Shown here: in pieces, positions 47,682 to 62,367 of the stretch
Layout of the letters: every line of letters begins with the position of its first letter
Numbering within the stretch: position 1 is the first letter of the stretch
NCBI GenBank assembly: GCA_025677835.1
Contig: JAIXMR010000083.1
Span: 58,310-122,309 of the forward strand
Reading direction: 5' to 3'
DNA: 64,000 nt
Source of the DNA: Sporodiniella umbellata
Lineage: Eukaryota; Mucoromycota; Mucoromycetes; Mucorales; Rhizopodaceae
Translations under genes and position numbers: made by a program
The notes under the pieces: model-generated
The model's database searches: none
What the model saw: only the letters and a program-made list of their open reading frames with translations
Told to the model about the DNA's origin: nothing

Positions 47682-50078
47682 ATGAGCGAAACAAACGAAA
47701 CCAAAAGAAAAAGGCTGACACAAGCATGCGAATTATGCCGAAGAAAAAAGGTAAATTACATTCCAGACGATTCCGCAGCAAAAAAAAATAAAAAATTCGC
47801 CATTGACTCCCTAAAAAGATTAGATGTGACGGAGTAAAGCCCGAATGTCACAATTGTCAGCGGTTTAAGACAGTATGTGTCTACAGTACAAACTTGAAAA
47901 AGAGAGGGCCTCGACAAGGATATATAGAAATTCTTGAACAGCGACTAGCCAAAATGGAAAAAATTTTACTATCATCCGATACACCAGACGAAACCGCTAA
48001 TAGCCCTGTAGAGGCCAGCTCGCCTATACGCAAGCGATCCAAGACAACGGACGGCGAGAATATAGGACGACCTAGCTCACCTACCTCCTTTTCGAGTACC
48101 ACTTCAAGTATTCCTGCAACTCCGCCTCGTATGTTACCGCATCGACCAGACTCTCTACTGCCACCAATGGACGTCATTGAGCATATTGTAGACCTTTATT
48201 TTAACTTTCTTTTCCCCCATTGTCCTTTGTTTGATGAGATCACCTTCAGAAAAGATGTTAGAGATGGAAAGTGCCCTGATTTTTTATTACTTTGCTTGCT
48301 AGCTGCCTGCGCAAGGTGAGACAAGAATACAAATGGTCAAGTTTTTTGTGCTCAATCTCAATTTCTTTATCAATTCAAAAAAAAAAAAAAAAAAAAGGTT
48401 TTCAGAGAGATCTGATATTCAAAAAAACCCACCATGGAGCTCAGGAGAATGTTACGCTGATAAAGCAAGGACTCTTTTGCTAAAATCGTTTGATGAGCCT
48501 TGTATAGCAACTGTACAGGGACTAATTCTCTTCACGTTACACGAGTTTGGCTGTGGAAGAGGCCCAAGGTAGGTTGCATTCGAAAAAAACGATACAGTCC
48601 AGTTTTTTTAAAGTTTTTAAAAGGAGCTGGATGTATGGAGGTATCGCATCTCGAATGGCTATAGAGCTGGGACTACACGAAAACAAAGAAAGCGAAAATG
48701 CAAACCCAACAATAGGTAAGGTGGTAGAACAAGAAACCTCAAGAAAAGTTTTTTGGTGTGCTTTTGTGATGGACAAGTAAAAGTTTGAAAACAAAAAAGA
48801 GCACTATAAAAAAATCTAACTCTCTAGCAAGGTTTTGTTCTGCAGCTACTGGAAGACCAAGTGCTCTACACGAGTCGTTTTGTACTGCATTATTGCCTGG
48901 CAACGTCAACACGCCTCCCGGAAAACAATATTATACCGAATCATTAAATGGAGACCAATACTTGCTTTTGAGTATAAGCTGTACCAGTAAAAGCCATCTT
49001 TTGGGAAGCTTTATGGACAACACTTGTATAGAGCAAAATATTGGACAAAAACCACCTTTGGATGGGTATGGTTACTTAGCCAAGGCAACCAACATCCTAG
49101 GACATGTAACAAAATTTGTAAACAAAAATCAAAAGTTTGAACCAAATATACCACCTTACCACCCTAATTCCGAAATCATGAAACTTGATAGAATGATTCA
49201 AGACTGGGAGCAAAACTTGCCAACTTCACTTAAAAACACGCCTGCAAATTTTGAATCGCAAATGAATACAAACCAAGAGAGCGTGCTTATTATGGTAACA
49301 TAATAATACTTGTTGCTTAGGCTTGATATTAATACCGGCTTTCATTTGTATATAGACACATGTTCTTCATAACACACTCATTGTCTTATTGCACCGACCT
49401 GCTATGACAGTAGCAGATACATTGGACTCAGAAGTTATTTTGCCTGAGCTAAAAGCTTTTATTTCGGCCAATCTAAAGAAATGTATGAATGCAGTAGACA
49501 ATGTTACTGAATTGGTCAGCAAAATCAAAATGAGAAAAGACATTATACCGCCCTTTTTGACATATTTGGTATACACAGTTGCCACTGTGGTAGTCAGTAT
49601 TTCTTTTTCTTCAAAAGAAGAAGAATCTCAGAAAGCAAAAAAAGCTCTACCTGCCTACATGAAATTTCTAGTGGTTGCAAGAGGATATTGGGCTATGGCC
49701 GATAAGTTATATTTTATGATTCGAGATCTCTACACTGTTCATGACAGAATATTGAAAGGCCAGACCGATGTCGAAGCGCATCCCACACCTGAGCTTTATC
49801 AACAATCGCCTCCCCCTATGTCCCAACTGTCTGGAAGCGGTGATTTGTCTTTAGATTTACCTGTAACAACCACCAATCTGAACGATTGGAATTTACCTTA
49901 TTATGCAAATGCTATGTCAGAAACAGCGCCCGATCTAGGCTTTTTTGACAACCTCAACAATCCCTTGAACTTTTCGAGTCTTTTAGATTTAAACAACAAT
50001 CAAGAAATACAGATGCCTGGTGGCCTCAACTTAGGCTTTCCTTATTTTGCTGATCCGTCTGGTCAAAACAACGAATAA
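47682..50078 (+). CDS. Zn2Cys6 (GAL4-type) transcription factor
   Basis: About six exons. The first exon (47682-47750) reads MSETNETKRKRLTQACELCRRKK, and the next begins IRCDGVKPECHNCQRFKTVCVY. Together they give the exact C-x2-C-x6-C-x6-C-x2-C-x6-C zinc cluster, split by the intron after RRKK. A linker and short coiled coil follow (YIEILEQRLAKMEKILL). The fungal-specific transcription factor domain comes next (VDLYFNFLFPHCPLFDEITF, LLLCLLAACAR, MYGGIASRMAIELGLHEN, RKVFWCAFVMDK, AATGRPSALHESFC). The C-terminus is Asn/Leu/Pro-rich, as in activation domains. One intron contains a poly-A run (48379-48396). Targets cannot be told; the middle domain resembles the xylanolytic-activator/fungal_trans family. 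Confidence 0.9.
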
Positions 50079-50159
50079 AGAATGAAAAAATAAAAAAAAA
50101 AAAAAAAGGCATTACTCTTTGTAAATAAATAAAGTACATTTTTTCTGCATTTAATAAGT

Positions 50160-51324
50160 TCAATCATCGCCAGGATAAGAGTTGAGCTTTTCTGTCTTTG
50201 GAGTTCGCTTTCGTTTTCCATTACTGTATTCAATGACAGTGGTCAGAGTAAAAATATCATCGTCACTGCTGCTGTCACTGTCAGCATCTTGCAATGTAGC
50301 TATCCAACGGCCACAAAATACATGTTTATCCATTATCTTTTTTAATATACGTTGAGCATCTGCTTTGTAAACTATATCTTTTTCAGATGAGTGAATAAAT
50401 AAAACAGAGATTGGGCGGTTGAGTTTGTAACGTGACATAATCTTTGGCATCTCTTCTGCCAAAAACAACCTCCGTTCTCTTGACTGACAATCATCTATTA
50501 CAAGTACAACACGAGACCACCAGGAGCAAGATAAGGAGGGTGTTTGGTCCATTGAATGAATTAAATTGTTTAAAAGTAAGTATAGTTCGTCTCTATCCCG
50601 AAAAGAAACAAGAAGTTAGACATAAAAAATTAAGAAATATACAAACGTAGTTCTTACAATGCATGATATGAGGTAGCAACCAAAAGGCTATTGATTCCCT
50701 GTCGCTGACCTAGGTTTTCGGCCAAATGTTTCCAAGCTGGGTAGCTTTTTGGCTTGTATGTGTATTGGGACAAAAGCATATTTGATTCTACGCCATCAAC
50801 TACTAAAGAGACAGTGTTCTCACAATCTTGCTTGATCTTTTTTTAGAAAAACACAGACGGTCAGTCTTTTAATATCTTTTTTTTTTTTTTTTTTTGGAAA
50901 GCCTTTACAGTATGTGGGTCCTTTTCGTCAAAATTAAATAGTGTAGATAATATATCAGCAAAGCGTCTTCCAGCCTAAAAAAGAATGAAAGGTCAAGATT
51001 GTTAGACTCTTAATGTAGTTGCTGTTATCCATTCTGTTTTACCATTCCAAAAACAGGGACTACGAAAGGTTGAACAGGTTCTTGCTCATAGGAATGCGTG
51101 TCAGTGCAGTTTGCAAAGCAGCCTTCTGGGCCCAAAGTAAAGTTTTTTTTTATAATCTTGTTAAACTGAGGCTGTGTAGGTAGAGAGCATTCACTTATTG
51201 CATGCGGTTTATGGGGTATATTGTCTCTTAAATACTGATTAGTATTGGATGGGTAATTAGAACTAAAGAGTAAAGCTGAATGTCGAGAGCGTGGACTGGT
51301 ACTCTGGGTTGTGGAGGAGGACAT
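50160..51324 (-). CDS. Conserved-looking protein of unknown function with an alpha/beta core
   Basis: Four exons on the minus strand: about 51324-51043, 50978-50910, about 50830-50660 and about 50603-50160. Introns are small with GTAAA donors, and the frame holds across VFGM-AGRRFADIL, DPHT-IKQDCENT and the last join. The start is MSSSTTQSTSPRSRHS, a disordered leader. The core alternates beta strands and helices (SLVVDGVESNMLLS, INSLLVATSYHAL, WWSRVVLVIDDCQSRER, RPISVLFIHSSEKD), reminiscent of a nucleotide-binding or RecA-like fold, but no Walker A motif is visible. The C-terminus has an acidic Ser/Asp tract (DADSDSSSDDD) and a basic tail. RecA-like non-ATPase proteins (Elongator Elp4-6, Rad51-paralogue accessory factors) are possible relatives; I do not claim one. 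Confidence 0.6.
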
Positions 51325-51642
51325 GGTTGAGTTTCTAGAGAGTGAGGGAAGGCTAGAAGGGCCGTAAGAGTTTAGAGATCCATAACTTGTAATGGATTCT
51401 GCATCAGATTTACACTATACGAACACTATCAGAAATGTATCATACATTTATACTCATACATCGTCTAGGCTTAAGCGAGAGGCCTCTAGAAGTAGTCTAT
51501 CAAAGTTGTCCCAGTTGGTGTCGTTGCCAAATGACATAATAGATAAAAGCAGTAAAAAAAAAACAGTGCGGGTTGTATACAAGAGTGTTTATTGTTGATA
51601 TTTTCAAACTTTAGAAATAAGACAGCAAAAAAGGAGATAAAA

Positions 51643-51677
<35 letters not shown>

Positions 51678-52143
51678 ACATTTCGATCTACAGTGCATAG
51701 ACACAACCACAAAAAGAGCGTGCAGAAATGTGTATATTACTTTATGGATTTACTTATTTTGTAAGTTTTATTACACATTGTACTAATATACTTACAAACG
51801 CTTGCTACGGTTCTGTGATTTACACAGCCTCATACGAAAAGGCAGAATAGTGGATTTGAAAAAAAAGAAAACTGCGGTTGAAACATGGTAAAAAAAAAAA
51901 CGAGGTTATCGCCTTAAAAAGAGAATAATGTAACAAAGTCTAGCAAAATCTATAAACAGAAAATCACAAAACAAAACAAAAAAGCCTGGACGCTTCATTT
52001 CCGCCACTCAAACTCTTGATTACTATTTTAGCAGAGATTTAGTGTTGCTTACAGTTAATTTGTTTGTGTGACAAGAACTGTTTCAAAATAAAAATTGTTA
52101 GATTTTTTCTTCTGAGTAAACAACTTAGAATTCTGTTACCTGA
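51325..52143. other. Intergenic, divergent promoter region
   Basis: About 820 bp between divergent genes. It contains a poly-A run (51646-51674) and smaller runs. A plus-strand open stretch at 51392-51598 has no recognisable feature and is not called. Confidence 0.5.
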
Positions 52144-52977
52144 ATGGAGAAGTCTTTAGAAGGAGAGAAAGCGATTGCTACTATTGAGGGTTGGGAGGAT
52201 GGGAAAAAATTTCGACGGAGCATACACAAATTAGATCGCTGGGCACTTCAATCAGCCGATACACTAACTCTTCACATTGGATCTCATGACATTGTTTTAG
52301 TTCAAGACCCTCATTCTAATTATTTGGGCGGATACATTTGGTTGAGTTCTATTGTGGTTTGCACATATTTGTTAAGATTGAGTAGCAAGAAACTGAGTCG
52401 GCACGATCTAGTTAACATAGACCCTAATAAACGTTGGGTTGAGCTCGGCTCTGGGGTTGGACTGATTGGCATCATGTTACATAAAATTGGTATCAGAGAG
52501 GTTATTATGACTGATATTGGAGAACTTGTGAAAACACTTGAAAAGAACGTTGAAGCCAATCAGATAGTAGTCAAGTCTTTGAGTGGAAGAAGAAAGAACA
52601 CAACCAATGAGAATACAATTACTGTTGAACCCTTGCTATGGAACAACAAGCAAGAAATGGATTATGTAAAATCAGCAGGGGATATTGATTACATTGTAGC
52701 TTGTGATTGTATATATTCCGAAGCAAGCGCCATGGATTTAGTGGAAACAATGGATTATTTATCGGACGAGAAAACCACAATCATATGCATCAGCGAAGTC
52801 AGAAACCAAGCAGCACAAGACAAATTTGTTGAAGAGGCAAGTAATAGATTTAATATTGAACTTATACCACCTATCAAATGGCAAAAAAGAATCGACAACC
52901 AAGTCAAATTCGATGAGACACTGAACTTTTACAGGCTAAACAAGAGTGCACGTTCAAAGTCAGCCAAAAAGAAATAA
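52144..52977 (+). CDS. METTL21-type (Methyltransf_16) lysine methyltransferase
   Basis: Single exon, 277 residues. The seven-beta-strand methyltransferase signature is clear. There is the lead-in GGYIWLSSIVVCTYL (the family's G-x-x-x-W-x-x-x), motif I WVELGSGVGLIGIML for S-adenosylmethionine, VIMTDIGELVKTLEKNV as post-I acidic strand, and DYIVACDCIYSE, which contains the D-x-x-Y motif of METTL21/22 protein-lysine methyltransferases. These enzymes modify chaperones, elongation factors or similar proteins in the cytosol or nucleus; the substrate here cannot be told. The C-terminus is Lys/Ser-rich. No intron is needed, and the Met at 52144 precedes the first conserved helix by about 40 residues, as usual. 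Confidence 0.88.
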   Translation: MEKSLEGEKAIATIEGWEDGKKFRRSIHKLDRWALQSADTLTLHIGSHDIVLVQDPHSNYLGGYIWLSSIVVCTYLLRLSSKKLSRHDLVNIDPNKRWVELGSGVGLIGIMLHKIGIREVIMTDIGELVKTLEKNVEANQIVVKSLSGRRKNTTNENTITVEPLLWNNKQEMDYVKSAGDIDYIVACDCIYSEASAMDLVETMDYLSDEKTTIICISEVRNQAAQDKFVEEASNRFNIELIPPIKWQKRIDNQVKFDETLNFYRLNKSARSKSAKKK

Positions 52978-53215
52978 TAAAGTGTACACAATCTCTTTTT
53001 TTTCTTTCAATTTTTTCTTTTTTAATTTTTTTTTTCTTTTCCTTTCCTTTGTTTCTGTTTGCCTTACTTGTTTTATAGCTCAACATTAACAGATAGCTAG
53101 CTAAAGAGGTAGACGAAAGACAGTTTCCAAAACATAACGGGACTTTAATTTTTCAATTAATGCTAACTGTTTTCGTAGTTGCTCTTTTGTTTTTAACCGC
53201 CTCCACTACTCTCAT

Positions 53216-56200
53216 ATGAAGTGGCTTCCGTTGCCCAAGATAGCATATGGAATTGCAATATATCCGTTTTCTCCCACCAATGTGATACCTAAAAGACCAT
53301 ACTCAACAAGTAACAATTCGCTTAGCAATAACTCGACCAGCAACAATTCTGTCAATGAAGACGCTTCGACCGTAAATTCTTTTTATTCAGATAACCGTGT
53401 TTCAGCAAATTTAGAAGACTACAGTCATTTCATATCGCTTGAAGTAGGAGACGAAATATTTGTAATTGAGCAGCAAGGACAATGGTTTAGAGGATATGTG
53501 TTGTGTGCACTCGAGGAGGGAAAAAAACCAAACAACGCACCAATTGGCTGTTTCCCTCGTACCCATATACAAATAAAAGAGTACATCGAGATCCATTCGG
53601 ATGAAGCTGAGCTGTTACCTTTTAAGAGAAGAAAAAACGATGATATACCTAGGCCTCTGGACTTGAATTACGGCCTGCCTAGGTCATTTTCCGAGTCTTT
53701 TATTCAACCAAAGCAATCTGTTGACTATCTTTCACCACCGCGTCCTGGAAGTTTCAACGATCTCAACTTGGAATACCAGCTACCAGATTTCAAGAAATCG
53801 TCTAATGCACATATACCTCCGCCCGATCTTCCATTGGTACGTTTTGAACAATCGACAGTAACAGGAAGCTCCGAGCCTTTAGTGGACGAAATTGCAGCCT
53901 GCGTCAGTGAATGGAACAATGCCCTATATGATTGTATTAGAAAAAGGGACTATGCCTCATTTCAGACGGTTAAGGATAATATAAATTTCCTATTTCAGGC
54001 ACGTAGGCATTTACTTGATCAAGCGCTGTCTCGTGAAGAGCTTATAAAACTGCGAAAAGGTATCATCCAGCGCATGGCAATTGGTAATATGGAAAGAAAT
54101 CAGGCCATTATTATTCGACACCCTGAGAAGGGCTATTTGTTAGACGCCACCAATACACCTCTAAGCTCAATATACAAAATGCACCTGAAATTGGCCTCTT
54201 ATGATCGAGCTTCGCCACTTACCATTACTAATCAAGAAAGGGAAGAGGGGCGGCCTGGGCGCGCCAAATTTTATCACTTGTTTTTAAAGTTCAAATCTTG
54301 TGTAGCCCGTATTAGCCACCGTCATGAGTGCACAGAGCTCTACTTTACACTTTATTCAGCAACCGAAAAGAGATTTATCACTGAACCTTATCTCGCTGTT
54401 CTCAACAGTCAGGGAATACCTAAAGATGAAACACAAGCAGGAAGACTATCTACTTTTTTTGTTGACCTATCAACGCATGACTTGTTGGATAATGTTTATC
54501 TGGTGTGTCACGTGATACGACTAGGAAACATGAAGCTTTCTGAAAAAGATTACCTATCGCACGTACCTACACCCTACATTTTCCACTCAAGCAAACACTT
54601 TTCGTTGCAAAAACAAGAGAGAGGTGGTGGGAATTTATGCCGGCGACCTTTTGGTTGTGCTGTTCTGAAGCTGAACTCGTTCTTGTTATCAGATTCTGCC
54701 ACAGTGGACCAGAGCATGACTATTTACACCCCAACTACAGAAGCCAACTATGCTGAGCTTCATGAGCACATTATACTAAACCATATAAAGGAGTACAGCA
54801 GCAGCTCTAAATTAGAAGAAATAAGTATCTCTCTGCGCACCTTTTACGGGCTGCTGGATGAGGTAGTTAAGGAAAATGCTGGTCTCCTTCAAGATGTATC
54901 ACGTACACTTCGGATCGGATTTGCAGACGCTGTTTTTTCAGATGATAGCCGAAACGAGTTATACATCACTTTAGACTCTGGAGATTTTGGACAGCTTGGA
55001 AAAATGAGGAATATTCAGGTCACCATGTCTGTACGTGATAGCTGTACAGGAGAAGCCATCGAGAATGCAATTCTTCCAGGGTCAGGCGCCCGTTCAGTTA
55101 CGTACTGGGAAAGCATGGTGTTTTATCACGAGCTTAAACCCAAGTGGAAAGAGACCATTAAAATTACTATGAATGATACAAACCAATGGGAAAGATCGCA
55201 TGTTTATTTGACTGTCAAGCATAGAAGTAGCCACTACACGGGGCCACAGTCCAATCAAATAGGAACATCACCTTACTCAGGAGGGGGAGAGAAAACAGTA
55301 GCAATGGGCTTTTTACCTCTTTTTTTGCCACCCTTGTACCGGGATTTTGTAGCCGATGGAAAGCACACAATGTACTTGTACAAATACGACCGAGAGTCTG
55401 CTCACCCACGCGGGTATCTTCATACAGTACCGTGTTTTGTTCGCTCTAGTGCGCCTTCTAATGCACAACAGACTCAAGAGAAATGGGTAAAACGGCCAAT
55501 ACGCAAATCCGGACATACCAAGACGCCATCAACTAGTAGCTTTAAGAGTTTCAATGGCTCCTTTGCCTCATCTGGACAAGCTTTTTCGAGTAACACAAGT
55601 GCTATAGAGGCCAGCTCTATTATGTCTAGCCACTCTTCTCATAGTAAGCTGAGTATGTTACAGGCTACAGTGTCTGTCTCGACATTTCTGTGTTCAACAC
55701 AATTTACACAAAACAAGACCTTAGTCAGGCTACTAAACTGGCGGTTACTTGTCGAAGAAGGCTCTGACCATACTGAATTACTATCCGTACTTAGTCAGTT
55801 TACATTTGTAGGAGAAAGAGAAGCCGTCAAATTTCTAAGAAACATCTTTGATGCTTTATTTGATTTGCTTGTCTATCGTCAAAGTGGCAATGTAGATGAA
55901 AAATTGATTACGACTATCAAAGATCAAGCATTGGCTAGTATTATTTGGTTACTAAGTATTGTACAAGATCGTCGTTTCAGCAACTTCCGGCCTGTGCTAG
56001 ACGTTTATATTGAAGACCGATTTTCTATAGAAGAGTACGACAGACAGTTCGAATCTGGAAGAGAGGAAAAGACTTTTAACGAACTCCTCAAGAGTTTAAA
56101 CCGACTATGCAAAAACTCAGGTGAGGCTGCAAAAGCCAAGCTGCTACATAGTAGCATGAAAGTCTGGGATTATCTTTTTCGGTTCATTGTACGGTCTAGA

Positions 56201-59200
56201 CTTTGTCATCGACACAAAGAGAGCACCCATGAACGCGAGATACGCGACAATATACTCAAGACAGATATCTATACCTTTTTAGATTCAATCAAGCTTATTA
56301 TGAGCCCAGACCAACCTAGTGCAATGATTGGTACTCAAACGTTAGCGCTACAGCACTTTAGTTCTATCTTGGTTGAATTGCATTGTGTCTTTTTGCCCCA
56401 ACAGATAGTATCAATTACTACTTCTTTTGTTGATGCTTGTAGCCATGTGACAGGACGTCTTGTTGGCTATAAACTAGCTATGATATTGGACATTGTTAAG
56501 AGCCCTGTTTTTAAAGACCCTGGATGCCGTTTAGATTTAGGCAAGAATGTCTTTTGTTGGATCCGTGTATGGCTCAACTCTTATCTTACCACAGCCAAAG
56601 ACATTATATTTGCAAAGCAAGCAGAGTGTCAGCAGCAGCCAGATTCCGACCACCAACAGACTCGTTTACAAAGAGCACAATGGATTGAAAACTTGAGATT
56701 GTCGCTCACTATTTTGAGTGAAGTATTGAATGTGGTACGAAAATCTACTGGTATGACCTGTAGAGGTTTATCTTCAAAAGCATCCCTTTTTTCTGGTGCC
56801 TCAAGACCTACCTCGTTGGCTACCACTATTGAGGAAGATGAGACAACTTCTACAGATAGTTCACAGAGTGATTTAACAGCCATTATGGGGGCTGCTCTTG
56901 AGCTCGTTCCAAGACTATTGAATGCATACAGAGATATTCAAAGGTTGACCATTCAAGCCTTGCGTGTATCAGAACCAACTGAGCCCCAATCTAGAAAATC
57001 CTCTCTTGCGCCCAAGAGAGACCTTGCAAAAAGCTCCCATAATAGCCAACATACTGTTCAAAATGACAAGTCCAGATTTACTGTGGTCTTGCAGGCATTG
57101 AACACATCATCTAATTTCCCTTACCCTAGTACATATCCTCTTCACACGAAATCGGATCTTGATATAACTACAGACTGTGCGGCGATTATTAGCACCGGGC
57201 TTTTGGATTTAACTGTGGTCATACTAGAGCTGTTTTACTTGACATCTAAGCAACAATGGTTAGACTTTATTAAAGGAATGACTCAACAGGAGGGTGTTGA
57301 GAAGACTGCGGAATTTTTGCGTCAAGTGGTCTATACTTGTATGGCCATTCTGTTTGGTGATAGTATCGCTTCGCTTGAAGAAATACGCTTGATGACAGAC
57401 TGTATGACGCACCATGAGGATAGTGAAATACGCAATCGACGAAAAATACCCCATAACTGGCTAAACCTTAACGTGATATCTCACCAGGTTGTTATTTGTA
57501 ACATACTAGAGCCTATCAGTAACATTTTGGAGCTTCCATCCTTTGTTCCTGCTGAAGAAGCATATCTACAAGACGACATTACGAATCCTGAAGAGCGCTC
57601 TGTGCTTTTACTTTGGCGGGTTTTCTTTGTTGGGTTCTTAAGAACTATAGAAAGCCCAGTGTTAGAGCTGACCTGTTTGACAGCCCAAGAGCAACGTGCA
57701 GTATGGAAAATGACAGGCAATATACGAGGCGAAGTAGGCGCGCGAACCTTTTTGGGCTTGTGGGAATTTGCAAAAAAACAGAAAGTGTTGAAACGTAGGA
57801 CTGTACATTCACTGGATTACTTTAACCAAGACTATTCAATGTTTCAGACCACCCCACGCTTTTCCCAAGAATACAGTCTGACAGAAGATCCCAAGGAAAA
57901 CAAGCCGCAGCCTCCAGAATCCTATTTTGCCAGGCAAAGCATTCGAATTGGACCTATGGACGAGCTACCGTCACCCTTGACGGCGATTCATGAAGAAAAG
58001 GCCAAGGTGGAAATGTCGTTTTTGCAAGCTGATCTAGCATATCATATTTTAGGCGCGCTCTGTGCTGTAAGCTTAACTTCTCATAGCCGTGTCCGTCTAA
58101 ATGCTTTTTCGGTTATTGCAGATATTGCATCTATCGAATTGTATTCTTATGGTGAGCTTGTTCATATCCAACATCTACTTATTAGCACGTTTGATCGTTT
58201 GGTGATGCTTGAGAAAAAGGGAGATTCTATACTACAAGGGAAAATGAAAACAGAGTTGAACCGTGCGCTTGAACATCGACTACAAGAAGATAATCGAATG
58301 GATCTAAATCCTATCGGCAAAAATTCTGTAGATTCGCTATGTACTTTTTTGGGTCTTTTGCTACAGATTAGAAACCTACCAGCCGATGACGACGAGTTTA
58401 TGGACGAACGTATCTCTGCCACTCTAAAGCTCATGAAATTTATCCAAGTTATCGAGCGTGAAGAAGTGTATATAAAGTATGTTCACCAGTTAGTCCAACT
58501 CCATGTCGAAAGCCGAAATTTTATCGAGGCTGCGCTTACTTTGCGCTTTCATGCCGATCTGGTGGATTGGGATTCCTCTGACCGACTCTCTGAGGTGTCT
58601 GAACTTCATCTGCCTAGCCAGAGTTCGTTTGATCGAAAAGAAAGCTTGTATATGAAGATGATAGGTTATCTGGAAGAAGGGAATGCGTGGGAGCTTTGTG
58701 TAGAGCTGTGTAAAGAGTTGGCATATCAATACGAAAATAACGTTTATGACTATGCCAAGATGTCCAGTATATTAAAACGCGAGGCAGAGTTGTTTGAAAA
58801 CATGGCTAAAAAGGAGCGATGTTTTACAGAGTACTTTCGAGTCGGGTTCTATGGACGTGGGTTTCCACCCGGCTGTCGGAATCAGCAGTACATCTATCGT
58901 GGTCTAGAGTGGGAAAAGATGCCTTCGTTTGTTGAAAGAATGCAGAACAGACATCCGAATGCCCAACTGCTACCGAGCAAGCTTTCCAACGTAGCTGTAT
59001 TACACGAAGATGACCTAAAGGCGTTGGAAGTCTCCTTGGATGGTCAATATCTCCAGATCACCCCAGTAGTGCCTCTTCCTGATAGTTCATTAAACAGCTG
59101 TTTGACCAACACACTCGCCCCTGAAAGTGTCAAAAAATACTATCTCTCAAATGCGGTTTCAAAGTTTTCGTTTTCACATCCTATCATCAAAGAATCGGTC

Positions 59201-60228
59201 AAGACAAACGAAGAAAAGCAACAGCCCGAGTCTGACTTTTTGAACCTGTGGACCGAGAGAATTGATTTTGTATGTGAAGATCAATTCCCGAATATTGTTA
59301 GAAGATCGCTTATTGTGTCTGCAAAGACCAAAGAGGTCTCACCTATTGAAAATGCCATAAATGCAATGGAAAATAAGAACTCTGAGCTGACTTTGTTAGA
59401 AAAGAAGTATGTTGCCTACCTTGACACACGCTCAACTGTAAATATCAACCCGTTTTCCATGTCTCTTAATGGCGCTGTAGATGCACCTGTCAATGGAGGT
59501 GTTCCTTTGTACAAAAAAGCATTCCTTAGTCAGGAATATTGGAATAGACATCCCGAAATGCGAGTATGGATCACTAGACTCCAGAGAGCGATTATAGACC
59601 AAGTAAAAGAAAACACACACATAGCATACTCGTACTGACGTGTTAAAAACCCTAGGTTTGTATTATAGAAAAATGTTTAGAAACACATGATAGACTCGTT
59701 AGTTCTGAAATGAGGCCTTTCCACACTACGTTGACAGAATGTAAAAAATCGTATAGATAGATTGATATTGTATACGTGTTTATTAATCTCCAAGGGGGGG
59801 GGGGGTTTTTTCTAGTTTTTCAAAAGAATTTTGCTGAAGAGATCAAGCAGGCCAAAGAACGAAAGGGCCAAGAAAAGGCTGCGTCCTCCAAATCGAATTC
59901 GGTCAGTAGTCAACGTCGATCGACATCCCATAGCGAGAATGCGATGGACACATCCTCTTTGCTTTCTCTTCATCGACATAACAGTTACTCAACCCATCTC
60001 TCTACACCCATTTCTCATCCAGCCCATTCACCCGTCAGCCGAGCCTTTTCAATCAAAGGTTCTATGGTTGAAGGGTCGCCTGGACCCTCGTCTTTAGCAT
60101 CCCCTACATCCGCATTTGAAAACGCAAGCACGTCTAGAGCAGAAAGTCTGTCCCGTACACTAAAAATATCATTACGTAAAAAGAAGAAATCACACACGTT
60201 AGGTGAACAGACTGCCTTGATGTCTTGA
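53216..60228 (+). CDS. SH3-containing DOCK-family guanine nucleotide exchange factor (DOCK1/Myoblast city-like)
   Basis: The first exon (53216-59602) holds 2,129 uninterrupted codons. The apparent stop at 59636-59638 lies in a 53-nt intron (59603-59655). A second exon (59656-59740) and third exon (59816-60228) complete the protein at 2,294 residues with matching phases, restoring the DHR2 ending CLETHDRLVSSEMRPFHTTL then FQKNFAEEIKQ. Domains are an N-terminal SH3 (YGIAIYPFSP ... LEVGDEIFVIEQQGQWFRGY), DHR1/C2 (LYITLDSGDFGQLGK, SVTYWESMVFYHELKP), long helical armadillo-like repeats, and DHR2 (LRFHADLVDW, ELCVELCKELAYQYE, FYGRGFPPGCRNQQYIYRG, NGGVPLYKKAF). DOCK proteins with SH3 work with ELMO to activate Rac. 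The C-terminal tail is Ser-rich with a basic end (LRKKKKSH). It is unusual for its almost intron-free body among intron-rich neighbours. Confidence 0.93.
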
Positions 60229-60312
60229 TCAAAAAAAAAAAAAAAAAAAGCATTTTTTTCTTATATATAAACTGTATATAGTCAAAGAGAATAAAAATGA
60301 TTGTCATGGTGT

Positions 60313-62127
<1,815 letters not shown>

Positions 62128-62224
62128 TCTTTTTTTTTTTTTTTTCTGGAATAGAAAAGGAAAAAGTAGAAGAAGAAAAAAGCAGAAGGAAAAGAAAAAA
62201 AAAAAGCAAAAGAAAAAAAGATGG

Positions 62225-62262
<38 letters not shown>
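62225..62262. repeat. 38-nt poly-A homopolymer
   Basis: Uninterrupted A run in the spacer between the SRPK start and the 3' end of the RING/RRM gene; surrounding purine-rich A/G tracts extend about 80 bp. Confidence 0.85.
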
Positions 62263-62263
<1 letters not shown>

Positions 62264-62367
62264 CCACAGTCTAAATTATGCAAACGATGATAGTAAAAAT
62301 TTATTGTTTCTATGATTCTTTTTTTTTTTTTTTATCAAGTACAAAAGAATAGGCTACAGCCAATGTG

